Shown here: positions 1 to 5,656 of the stretch, in pieces
Position numbering within the stretch: position 1 is the first letter of the stretch
How the letters are laid out: every line of letters begins with the position of its first letter
NCBI GenBank assembly: GCA_945610215.1
Contig: CALYZR010000038.1
Coordinates: forward strand, 1 to 6,478
Direction: 5' to 3'
Source: an uncultured Clostridium sp.
GTDB taxonomy: Bacteria; Bacillota; Clostridia; TANB77; CAG-508
DNA: 6,478 nt
The notes under the pieces: generated by a model
What the model saw: the letters and a program-made list of their open reading frames with translations, nothing else
Told to the model about the DNA's origin: nothing
The model's database searches: none
Made by a program: the position numbers and the translations under genes

Positions 1-1031
1 ACTTCTTGTTTTTCTATACTTATTCTATTTTCTTTAAGCCATTTTAAAAATATAGCACCTAGAAAGTCAGTTTTCTTTTTTAATAATTTATAATTATATG
101 CTATAAAATAAGCTCGAAAAATGTCACCTTTACATGGAATATCTCTATACAAAGGAACATCTTTTGGAACCTTATTTCCTGTTTCACCAAATTTAAGAAG
201 ATTTTCTTGTGGAAGAGTAATACCAATGAATACAGCGACAACAGCTATAAGTCCAAACACAATTGCTGAAATAGTACATATTCTATTGATAATAGAAGCA
301 TTAGTACTAGAATAATCAGTTGAACCATCCTCGGCCATTTCATAATAATAATCAAAATTTTTGTTTAATATATTAGAAGTATTAAACGTACCTTGTGGAA
401 ATTTTACTAAAATAGTCATATATTCATCACTATCTAATTTTCCATCTGACTGCATTTCAATATAACCATCGTAAACATAGCACGTTCCACCATAATTTCC
501 ATATCCCCATACAGGAGTTTCCAAATTGTAATCGAAATTACTATGTATTTTAATGTAAACACTTCCTTTAGTGTTACCACTAGGAATTAGTTCCCAATAA
601 ATCATCTGAGAATCGTCTAATCCAGAAACAAAATTGGTTATTGTATAATTTATAGTATATGTATGCCTTCCATAAGAACTAATACCCCAACAAAGTTCAA
701 CACCATCAGAAACTTTGTTTATACCGCATTTATAAGCTTTACTATCAAAAGAAGCATTTACATTCCAAGAAGACAAAGAAGTATATATAGTATTTTCATC
801 TCTAACTGTAAGGTTTGTAAATTTAGAATTTCCTATATTTTTAAACGAATGATAATTCTCTGTACCACTATTTACAGAATAATCCCATACTTCTGTAACA
901 TTGGCATTTCCATTATTATCAATAAAAATATCCATTTTTACAGAATTTAAAGTATTTGCATTTACATTTCCAATAAAAACAAAAAATAAAAATATAAAAG
1001 TAAACAATAATGTCTTATAGATTTTTTTCAT
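1..1031 (-). CDS. DUF2207-family secreted membrane-anchored protein, 3' part missing
   Basis: The frame is open from an ATG at 1031-1029 to the left edge: 343 codons with no stop, so the C-terminus is missing. An SD sequence GGGGAG (1047-1042) lies 10 bases before the ATG and supports this start. Residues 1-25 form a signal peptide: MKK, a long hydrophobic run, then NVNA with likely cleavage after Ala25. Residues 26-245 are a beta-rich extracellular region that opens with a segment typical of DUF2207 (VKMDIFIDNNGNANVTEVWD, about residues 31-50). One membrane helix covers residues 251-273. The following cytoplasmic part carries YRDIP (295-299), AYFIAYNY (307-314) and GAIFLKWLK (325-333), which I recognise from Firmicute DUF2207 proteins. 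Full-length members usually have about 500-650 residues. Function is unknown; the layout suggests a cell-surface protein anchored mid-chain. The gene is transcribed divergently from hpt. Family assignment is from remembered motifs, not a search. Confidence 0.85.
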   Translation of the reverse strand, partial: MKKIYKTLLFTFIFLFFVFIGNVNANTLNSVKMDIFIDNNGNANVTEVWDYSVNSGTENYHSFKNIGNSKFTNLTVRDENTIYTSLSSWNVNASFDSKAYKCGINKVSDGVELCWGISSYGRHTYTINYTITNFVSGLDDSQMIYWELIPSGNTKGSVYIKIHSNFDYNLETPVWGYGNYGGTCYVYDGYIEMQSDGKLDSDEYMTILVKFPQGTFNTSNILNKNFDYYYEMAEDGSTDYSSTNASIINRICTISAIVFGLIAVVAVFIGITLPQENLLKFGETGNKVPKDVPLYRDIPCKGDIFRAYFIAYNYKLLKKKTDFLGAIFLKWLKENRISIEKQE

Positions 1032-1074
1032 AAAATAATATCTCCCCAATATTTAAAATTACAAAAAGTAGAAA

Positions 1075-1107
1075 ATAATAAAAGTTTACAAAGACTTGAT
1101 TTGTCAA
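1075..1107 (-). promoter_or_regulatory. possible promoter of the DUF2207 gene
   Basis: On the minus strand a perfect -35 hexamer TTGACA lies at 1107-1102. The downstream -10 region is poor: TTTTAT at 18 bases, or TATTAT at 1080-1075 with an over-long 21-base spacer. The position, about 50-75 bases before the ATG, is right for a promoter of this gene, but the -10 cannot be fixed from sequence alone. Confidence 0.28.
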
Positions 1108-1156
1108 TTATATCTCATACATCCTACTTCTTATAAATTAAAGTCTATCATATAGG

Positions 1157-1185
1157 TTGAAAAAAAACAACAATAAGAGTATAAT
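1157..1185 (+). promoter_or_regulatory. sigma-A-type promoter of the hpt-uvrC operon
   Basis: TTGAAA (1157-1162) and TATAAT (1180-1185) are separated by exactly 17 bases. Each hexamer is at or within one base of the housekeeping consensus. Transcription would start near 1192, giving a leader of about 30 bases before the hpt ATG at 1223. No hairpin or riboswitch fits in that leader, so regulation is probably at initiation or constitutive. No other strong promoter is seen before 4680, so this one probably serves the whole hpt-uvrC-orf66-methyltransferase run. Confidence 0.75.
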
Positions 1186-1222
1186 ATAAAACATAAATTA
1201 AATAAAAAAAGGGGTATCAGAA

Positions 1223-1741
1223 ATGGGAGAAATAAAAACATTAATTGATGAAGAAAAATTGCATGCCAGAATAAATGAGATTGCAAAACAAATAGAAGCA
1301 GAATATGGTGGTAAAGAAATTACACTTATATGTATACTAAAAGGTTCAGTATTTTTTACAGTAGAACTAGCCAAAAACATTAATGGAGATGTAAGATTAG
1401 AATTTATAAGAGTATCTAGTTATGGAGAAGGAACAGAAAGCACAGGAGAAATAAAAATGAAATTAGACTTAAAAGATAGCATCCAAGGAAAAGACGTAAT
1501 AGTGGTAGAAGATATCATAGATACAGGAAGAACATTATCATACTTAATAGAATACTTAAAAATGAAAAAACCAAACAGTGTAAAATTATGTGCTTTATTA
1601 GACAAGCCAGATAGAAGGGTAAAACAAGTAAAAGTTGATTATACAGGATTTGAAATACCGGACAAATTCGTTGTAGGATATGGACTAGATTGGGATGAAA
1701 AATATAGAAATCTACCATATATAGGATATATAGAAGAGTAA
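1223..1741 (+). CDS. hpt: hypoxanthine phosphoribosyltransferase
   Basis: This cytoplasmic purine-salvage enzyme joins hypoxanthine (and usually guanine) to PRPP, giving IMP or GMP plus pyrophosphate. The 172 residues match the usual bacterial length of about 175-185. Visible motifs are LKGSVFF (39-45, pyrophosphate-binding loop), SSYGEGTESTG (65-75, flexible active-site loop), the PRPP signature VVEDIIDTGRT (94-104) with its paired acidic residues, LDKPDRR (126-132, with the lysine that reads the purine 6-oxo group), and PDKFVVGYGLDWDEKYRNLP (146-165, base stacking and metal binding). GGGG at 1211-1214 is the SD site, 8 bases before the ATG. It is the first gene of the operon; uvrC begins one base after the stop, so the two are probably translationally coupled. 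Hpt is more often seen next to tilS and ftsH in Firmicutes, so the uvrC pairing is a local feature. All key residues are present. Confidence 0.96.
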   Translation: MGEIKTLIDEEKLHARINEIAKQIEAEYGGKEITLICILKGSVFFTVELAKNINGDVRLEFIRVSSYGEGTESTGEIKMKLDLKDSIQGKDVIVVEDIIDTGRTLSYLIEYLKMKKPNSVKLCALLDKPDRRVKQVKVDYTGFEIPDKFVVGYGLDWDEKYRNLPYIGYIEE

Positions 1742-1742
1742 C

Positions 1743-3530
1743 ATGTTTAATATTGAAGAAGAACTTAAAAAACTTCCAGACAAACCTGGAGTTTATATTA
1801 TGAAAGATAAAGATGATAACATTTTATATGTTGGCAAAGCTATTGTGTTAAAAAATAGAGTAAGACAATATTTTAGAAAAACAAATAAAACAGCTAGAAT
1901 AGAAAAAATGGTTTCATTAATTGACCATTTTGAGTATATTGTAACAGATAATGAGGCAGAGGCATTGATATTAGAGTGCAATCTAATAAAGAAAAATATG
2001 CCTAAATTTAATGTGCTTTTAAAAGACGATAAAACATATCCATATATAAAAATTGATGTAAAATCTGATTACCCAAATGTATTTATAACAAGAAGAATTC
2101 AAAATGATGGAGCAAGATATTTTGGACCTTATGCTAATGCAGGAGCAGCAAAGGAAATGATTGATTTTATAAAAGAACGATTTAAAATAAGACAATGTAA
2201 AAAATTTAAAAGTAATCAAAGAGCTTGCTTAAATTATCATATAAAAAAATGCTTAGCACCATGTATGGGATATGTAAGTAAAGATGAATATAAAAAACAA
2301 ATAGACGAAATAATAATGCTTTTAGAAGGAAAAACCAAGGATATAATAAAACAAATAGATAGTGATATTGTTAAATTTGCAGAAATGCAAGAATACGAAA
2401 AAGCAGCAGAATTAAGAGACAAAAAAATTGCAATAGAAAGAATTTCTGAAAAACAAAAGGTTTCTAATATAAACGAAAGAGCAATAGATGTTGTAGGAAT
2501 TGCAAAAAATGAATTATCTATATGTATAGAATTATTTTTTGTTAGAAATAGCAAAATGGTTGGAAGAGAGCATTACTTTTTCGAAAATTCAAACAGTCTA
2601 ACAGAGAAAGAAGTATTGTCAGAATTTATAAAACAATACTATATAAATAAATTAGATTTACCAAGTAAAATAATGCTACCACATAAAATAGAAGATATAG
2701 AAGCAATAGAAGAAGTACTATCTAATAAAGTTCAAAGAAAAATAGAATTTAAGATTCCACAAAAAGGCGAGAAACTAAGATTTATAGAAATGGCAAATAA
2801 CAATGCAAAAATAACATTGGAAAACAGAACAAAAGAAAAAGAAGACATTGTGCTACAACTAAAAGAAGTGTTACAACTAAAGAATTTACCACGAAAAATA
2901 GAATGTTTTGACATATCAAATATGGCAGGGGAATATATGGTGGCAGGTATGTGTGTGGCAAAAGATGGAGTAATAAATAAGAAACTAGGAAGAAAATTTA
3001 AAATAAAAACCGTGTTTACACAAGATGATCCGAGGTGTATGGAGGAAGTAGTAGCAAGAAGATTAAAACATTCAATAGAGAATCCAAAAGGAGCTTTTGG
3101 AAATTTGCCAGATTTAATTTTTGCAGATGGTGGAATAACACAAATAAGAGCAATAAAAAGAGCTATAAAAAAATATAATATAGAAATTCCTGTATTTGGA
3201 ATGGTAAAAGATGACAAACACAATACTAAAAAATTAATTAATGAAAATAAAAACGAAATAGAATTACCACAAAATTTAATGAACTTTATAACAAATATGC
3301 AAGATGAAGTTCATAGAGTGGCTATTGAGTATAATAGAAGCTTAAGGAATAAAGATACAACAAAATCTAAATTAGACAGTATAAATGGAATTGGAGAAAA
3401 AAGAAAGCAAGAATTACTTAAAAAATTTGGTAGTGTAGAAGGTATAAAAAAGGCTGATATTCTAGAAATTACGCAAGTAAAAGGAATAACAGAAGAATTA
3501 GCAAAAAAAATAAAGAATAAGCTCCTATGA
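1743..3530 (+). CDS. uvrC: UvrC, excinuclease ABC subunit C
   Basis: UvrC makes the two incisions flanking a UvrB-marked DNA lesion in nucleotide excision repair. The 595 residues are of normal length. An N-terminal GIY-YIG nuclease (about 12-92; 3' incision) shows GVY (16-18), YVG (29-31), R39, E78 and N90. Cysteines 152, 162, 170 and 174 form the C-x9-C-x7-C-x3-C set that corresponds to the iron-sulfur ligands described for E. coli UvrC. The UVR motif for UvrB contact is at about 204-233 (EYEKAAELRDKK). The RNase H-like nuclease (5' incision) has D390 in ECFDISN, D462 in FADGG and H524 in DEVHR, so its catalytic triad is intact. A tandem helix-hairpin-helix DNA-binding domain fills 544-594 (INGIGEKRKQELLKKFGS, then VKGITEELAKKI). 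The ATG lies one base after the hpt stop and has only a weak GAAGAG upstream, which fits coupling to hpt translation. Nothing is missing. Confidence 0.97.
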   Translation: MFNIEEELKKLPDKPGVYIMKDKDDNILYVGKAIVLKNRVRQYFRKTNKTARIEKMVSLIDHFEYIVTDNEAEALILECNLIKKNMPKFNVLLKDDKTYPYIKIDVKSDYPNVFITRRIQNDGARYFGPYANAGAAKEMIDFIKERFKIRQCKKFKSNQRACLNYHIKKCLAPCMGYVSKDEYKKQIDEIIMLLEGKTKDIIKQIDSDIVKFAEMQEYEKAAELRDKKIAIERISEKQKVSNINERAIDVVGIAKNELSICIELFFVRNSKMVGREHYFFENSNSLTEKEVLSEFIKQYYINKLDLPSKIMLPHKIEDIEAIEEVLSNKVQRKIEFKIPQKGEKLRFIEMANNNAKITLENRTKEKEDIVLQLKEVLQLKNLPRKIECFDISNMAGEYMVAGMCVAKDGVINKKLGRKFKIKTVFTQDDPRCMEEVVARRLKHSIENPKGAFGNLPDLIFADGGITQIRAIKRAIKKYNIEIPVFGMVKDDKHNTKKLINENKNEIELPQNLMNFITNMQDEVHRVAIEYNRSLRNKDTTKSKLDSINGIGEKRKQELLKKFGSVEGIKKADILEITQVKGITEELAKKIKNKLL

Positions 3531-3592
3531 AAGTTGTAATATTAAATTCACTTCTTGAATATATATGTAAAAAAGGACAAGGAGTGAATAAA

Positions 3593-3793
3593 ATGATTGA
3601 TATTACAAAAGATGAATTTTGGGATTCTAAATACGAAGAAACAAGTAGAATAGAAAGAAAAGAAAACAAAGTAAAACAATTTATTATTAGACATAAAATA
3701 ATAACAGCATTATTAATAACTTTAAGTATATTAATAGCAACAAACACAATTTTAATATATAATTTTTTTAGAATATTAGATACACTTAGATAA
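3593..3793 (+). CDS. small single-pass membrane protein, function unknown
   Basis: This 66-residue protein is not one I recognise. The start at 3593 is chosen because AAGGAG (3579-3584) sits 8 bases before it. The same frame also has an ATG at 3527 that overlaps the uvrC stop (ATGA) and would give 88 residues, but it has no SD site. Residues 1-18 are polar and acidic (DEFWDSKYEE), and 19-35 are strongly basic (RIERKENKVK and RHK). Residues 36-58 form one hydrophobic helix (IITALLITLSILIATNTILI), ending in a short FFRILDTLR tail. By the positive-inside rule the N-terminus is cytoplasmic. It lies between uvrC and the methyltransferase on the same strand, with 62-base and 24-base gaps, so it is probably cotranscribed with them. 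Clean SD spacing and an uninterrupted frame make it a likely real gene. Confidence 0.7.
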   Translation: MIDITKDEFWDSKYEETSRIERKENKVKQFIIRHKIITALLITLSILIATNTILIYNFFRILDTLR

Positions 3794-3817
3794 ATTACAA
3801 TAAAAAAGGAGAAGCAA

Positions 3818-4679
3818 ATGAACATAGCAAATGAATGGAAAGATTATGAAATACTAGACATGGCAAATGGAGAAAAATTAGAAAGATGGAAAAATATAAT
3901 TCTTGTAAGACCAGATCCACAAATAATTTGGAAGGATAAAACTTTTCCAGAGAAATGGAATAAAGCAAATGCTGTATATAAAAGAAGTAGCAACGGAGGA
4001 GGAGGCTGGAACTATAAAACGAAACTTCCAGAAAGCTGGCAAATAAAATATAAAGATTTAACCTTTAATATAAAACCAATGGGATTTAAGCATACAGGAC
4101 TTTTCCCAGAACAAGCAGTTAATTGGGACTGGATGATTAGTAAAATCAAAAATGAAAAGAGACCTATAAAAGTTTTAAATTTATTTGCGTATACGGGAGG
4201 TGCTACTGTTGCATGTTTATATGCAGGTGCATCTGTTTGCCATGTAGATAGTTCAAAAGGTATGGTAGCTTGGGCAAAAGAAAATGTTGCATCTTCTAAA
4301 TTACAAGATAAGCCTGTTAGATATATTGTAGATGATGTAATAAAATTTATTCAAAGAGAAATAAGAAGAGGTAATAAATATGATGCCATTATAATGGATC
4401 CGCCATCATATGGAAGAGGTGCTTCTCGGAGAAGTATGGCAATTTGAGAACAACATATCAGATTTAATTGAACTATGCACAAAAGTTTTAAGTGATAATC
4501 CACTGTTTTTCTTAATAAATTCATATACAACAGGAATTTCAGCAGAAGTTTTAAGCAACTTATTAAGATTAAATTTAAAAAGATATAAAGGTAAAATAAC
4601 ATCAGGAGAAATAGGGCTTCCAATGAAGGACTCAAATCTTATACTACCATGTGGCATATTTGGAAAATGGGAAAAATAA
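3818..4679 (+). pseudogene. class I SAM-dependent methyltransferase (COG1092/RlmI-like), frameshifted
   Basis: The SD site AAGGAG (3806-3811) precedes the ATG at 3818 by 6 bases. The first frame runs to a TGA at 4445-4447 (209 residues). The second half of the same protein continues in the +1 frame to the TAA at 4677-4679. Dropping one base, best C4427, restores a 286-residue protein and reads SYGRGASGEVWQFENN across the junction. Motifs: NLFAYTGG (121-128, SAM-binding motif I), HVDSS with D144 (motif II), VDD (171-173, motif III) and MDPPSYGRG (193-201, motif IV). The restored second half has LFFLINSYTTG and EIGLPM, as I remember from family members. These enzymes belong to the rRNA or RNA methyltransferase superfamily; the exact target cannot be read here. 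The truncated product would lack the C-terminal strands of the Rossmann fold and is probably inactive. Both halves look well conserved, with no other damage, so the break is recent, an error in the data, or (less likely) a programmed +1 shift. It ends the hpt operon. Confidence 0.85.
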
Positions 4680-4706
4680 ATTTATGTTAATTTTACAAAA
4701 CTAGAT

Positions 4707-4753
4707 AAAAAATATACGAAAACTAAAATAAAAGTTTTTGTATATTTTTTTTT
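4707..4753 (+). terminator. intrinsic terminator of the hpt-uvrC-methyltransferase operon
   Basis: An AT-rich hairpin has arms at 4707-4724 and 4733-4750 (18 pairs, one of them a G-T wobble at 4718/4739) with an 8-base loop, AAAATAAA. A run of nine Ts at 4745-4753 forms the base and tail. It begins 27 bases after the methyltransferase stop and separates that operon from agrBD. The left arm starts with six As, so the mirror-image hairpin could also stop minus-strand transcription, but no minus-strand gene lies near it. Confidence 0.8.
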
Positions 4754-4769
4754 GCTTTATATAAATAAA

Positions 4770-4797
4770 ATGAAAAAAGAAATAAATTAATTATAAA
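4770..4797 (+). promoter_or_regulatory. possible promoter of agrBD
   Basis: Between the upstream terminator and agrB, ATGAAA (4770-4775) and TATAAA (4792-4797) are 16 bases apart. Both hexamers match consensus imperfectly. In an AT-only stretch such matches arise by chance, so this is the best candidate rather than a firm call. A weak -35 would suit a promoter activated by a response regulator, as with agr P2 in staphylococci, but I see no convincing pair of AgrA-type direct repeats in 4754-4800. Confidence 0.3.
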
Positions 4798-4814
4798 ATC
4801 AAATCATCAAAGCA

Positions 4815-4823
4815 AGAGGTGAT
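4815..4823 (+). promoter_or_regulatory. ribosome binding site that fixes the agrB start at TTG 4828
   Basis: AGAGGTGAT is complementary to the 3' end of 16S rRNA and sits 4 bases before an in-frame TTG at 4828. The alternative in-frame GTG at 4819 lies inside this SD sequence and has no SD of its own, so the TTG is the better start. Confidence 0.7.
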
Positions 4824-4827
4824 TGAT

Positions 4828-5454
4828 TTGATAGAGAAAATATGTAATAAATTAACCCTTAAAATTAGAAAAAAGATGCCAGAAATAGATGAAGAAAGAG
4901 CAGAAGTAATAAACTACGGATTGCAATTAATAATTGGCGAAATACCAAAAACATTTGTACTTTTAATAGTTGCATATTTGTGTGGTGTTTTAAAATTATC
5001 AATTATTGCATTACTTGCAATTATGCCATACAGAGCTACATCTGGGGGAGTTCACTTAAAAACGCATATTGGCTGTATTATAGGGACAAGTCTATTTTAT
5101 GTAGGAAGTTCACTTTTAAGTAAATACATTGTGCTAGAGCCACTATATATAAAATACATATTAATAGCAATTACGTGGATATTTAGTATGGTAATGATAA
5201 GATTATATGCACCAGCAGATACAGAAAATGTTCCTATTTTAAGAAAAAAGGAAAGGACTTTAAAAAAGAACTTTTCATATATAACAATGAGTTTAACACT
5301 TATAGCTTCAATGCTTATAAAAGATGCGGTAATTTCAAATTTATTAATATTTTTAACAATTTTTCAAACAATTTGGATTAGCAAATTTATATATAGATTA
5401 ACAAATAATAAATATGGTTATGAAGAATATATAAAATTAAAAGATGCAACATAA
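4828..5454 (+). CDS. agrB: AgrB-type membrane peptidase, pheromone processing
   Basis: AgrB is an integral-membrane cysteine endopeptidase. It removes the C-terminal tail of the AgrD precursor and closes the thiolactone ring of the autoinducing peptide. From the TTG start the protein has 208 residues, close to the usual 185-210. The family core YRATSGGVHLKTHIGC is present with the catalytic pair His76 and Cys83, seven residues apart as in staphylococcal AgrB (H77/C84). APADTENVPI (128-137) is another family hallmark. The N-terminal part is amphipathic and charged (about 1-30). Hydrophobic helices lie near 32-55, 56-68, 81-98, 107-126, 150-166 and 168-187, with a basic cytoplasmic stretch RKKERTLKK at 139-147. 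AgrD follows 41 bases later on the same strand. The assignment rests on the intact active-site signature together with a matching AgrD next door. Confidence 0.95.
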   Translation: MIEKICNKLTLKIRKKMPEIDEERAEVINYGLQLIIGEIPKTFVLLIVAYLCGVLKLSIIALLAIMPYRATSGGVHLKTHIGCIIGTSLFYVGSSLLSKYIVLEPLYIKYILIAITWIFSMVMIRLYAPADTENVPILRKKERTLKKNFSYITMSLTLIASMLIKDAVISNLLIFLTIFQTIWISKFIYRLTNNKYGYEEYIKLKDAT

Positions 5455-5482
5455 TAAATGGACATACAAAATAAAGAAAAAA

Positions 5483-5489
5483 GGGGGGG
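5483..5489 (+). promoter_or_regulatory. seven-G ribosome binding site of agrD
   Basis: A run of seven Gs, preceded by As, stands 6 bases before the agrD ATG at 5496. It can pair with the anti-SD CCUCC in several registers and predicts strong translation of the short precursor relative to agrB, whose start is a weak TTG. A G homopolymer this long is out of character for the AT-rich surroundings. Confidence 0.75.
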
Positions 5490-5495
5490 ATAAAA

Positions 5496-5615
5496 ATGGT
5501 AAAATTCTTAGCAAAATTAGCAGAAAAATATGCAAAAAGAACAAATACAGCATGTCAAGTTTGGTTCTTTATACATCAACCAAAAATGCCTGCATCACTT
5601 GTAAAAAAAGATTAA
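5496..5615 (+). CDS. agrD: AgrD-type autoinducing peptide precursor
   Basis: This 39-residue frame encodes the substrate of the neighbouring AgrB. Three AgrD regions are present. Residues 1-15 are a basic amphipathic leader helix (MVKFLAKLAEKYAKR) for membrane docking. The core TNTACQVWFF (16-25) contains the only cysteine, Cys20, which would form the thiolactone. The tail HQPKMPASL (27-35) is the proline-containing, charged recognition segment, followed by VKKD. The NTAC-core-QPK-P pattern is what I expect of clostridial AgrD. Staphylococcal rings have five residues from the cysteine; here that would be CQVWF, but if cleavage falls just before the HQP tail, as remembered for C. perfringens, the ring would be CQVWFFI, seven residues. 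It is cotranscribed with agrB and followed by a terminator 8 bases on. Confidence 0.92.
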   Translation: MVKFLAKLAEKYAKRTNTACQVWFFIHQPKMPASLVKKD

Positions 5616-5623
5616 TAAAGTAT

Positions 5624-5654
5624 AAAAAGAAGCTGTGTAAAAACAGCTTTTTTT
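5624..5654. terminator. bidirectional terminator between agrBD and agrC
   Basis: The core stem AAGCTGT (5630-5636) pairs with ACAGCTT (5643-5649) around a 6-base loop, GTAAAA. The stem is extended outward by one G-T and several A-T pairs. On the plus strand it ends in seven Ts (5648-5654), 8 bases after the agrD stop. On the minus strand the same hairpin is followed by CTTTTTA, so it can also end agrC transcription, whose stop codon is at 5659-5657. Confidence 0.85.
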
Positions 5655-5656
5655 GT

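Noticed and set aside
121..950. Plus-strand open frames of 64 and 95 residues on the left side.
   Set aside because: They are antisense to the well-supported DUF2207 gene, have no SD sites and encode low-complexity sequence.
3534..3564. A possible promoter (TTGTAA and a TATA-like stretch) between uvrC and the small membrane protein gene.
   Set aside because: No acceptable -10 hexamer lies at 16-18 bases; such AT-rich matches are expected by chance.
4410..4679. The second half of the methyltransferase as a separate 89-residue gene starting at ATG 4410.
   Set aside because: There is no SD site before 4410, the first residues MEEVLL do not fit the family, and the rest aligns as the missing C-terminal half of the upstream gene.
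4819..4827. GTG at 4819 as the agrB start.
   Set aside because: The GTG is part of the SD sequence AGAGGTGAT that serves the TTG at 4828, and it has no SD of its own.
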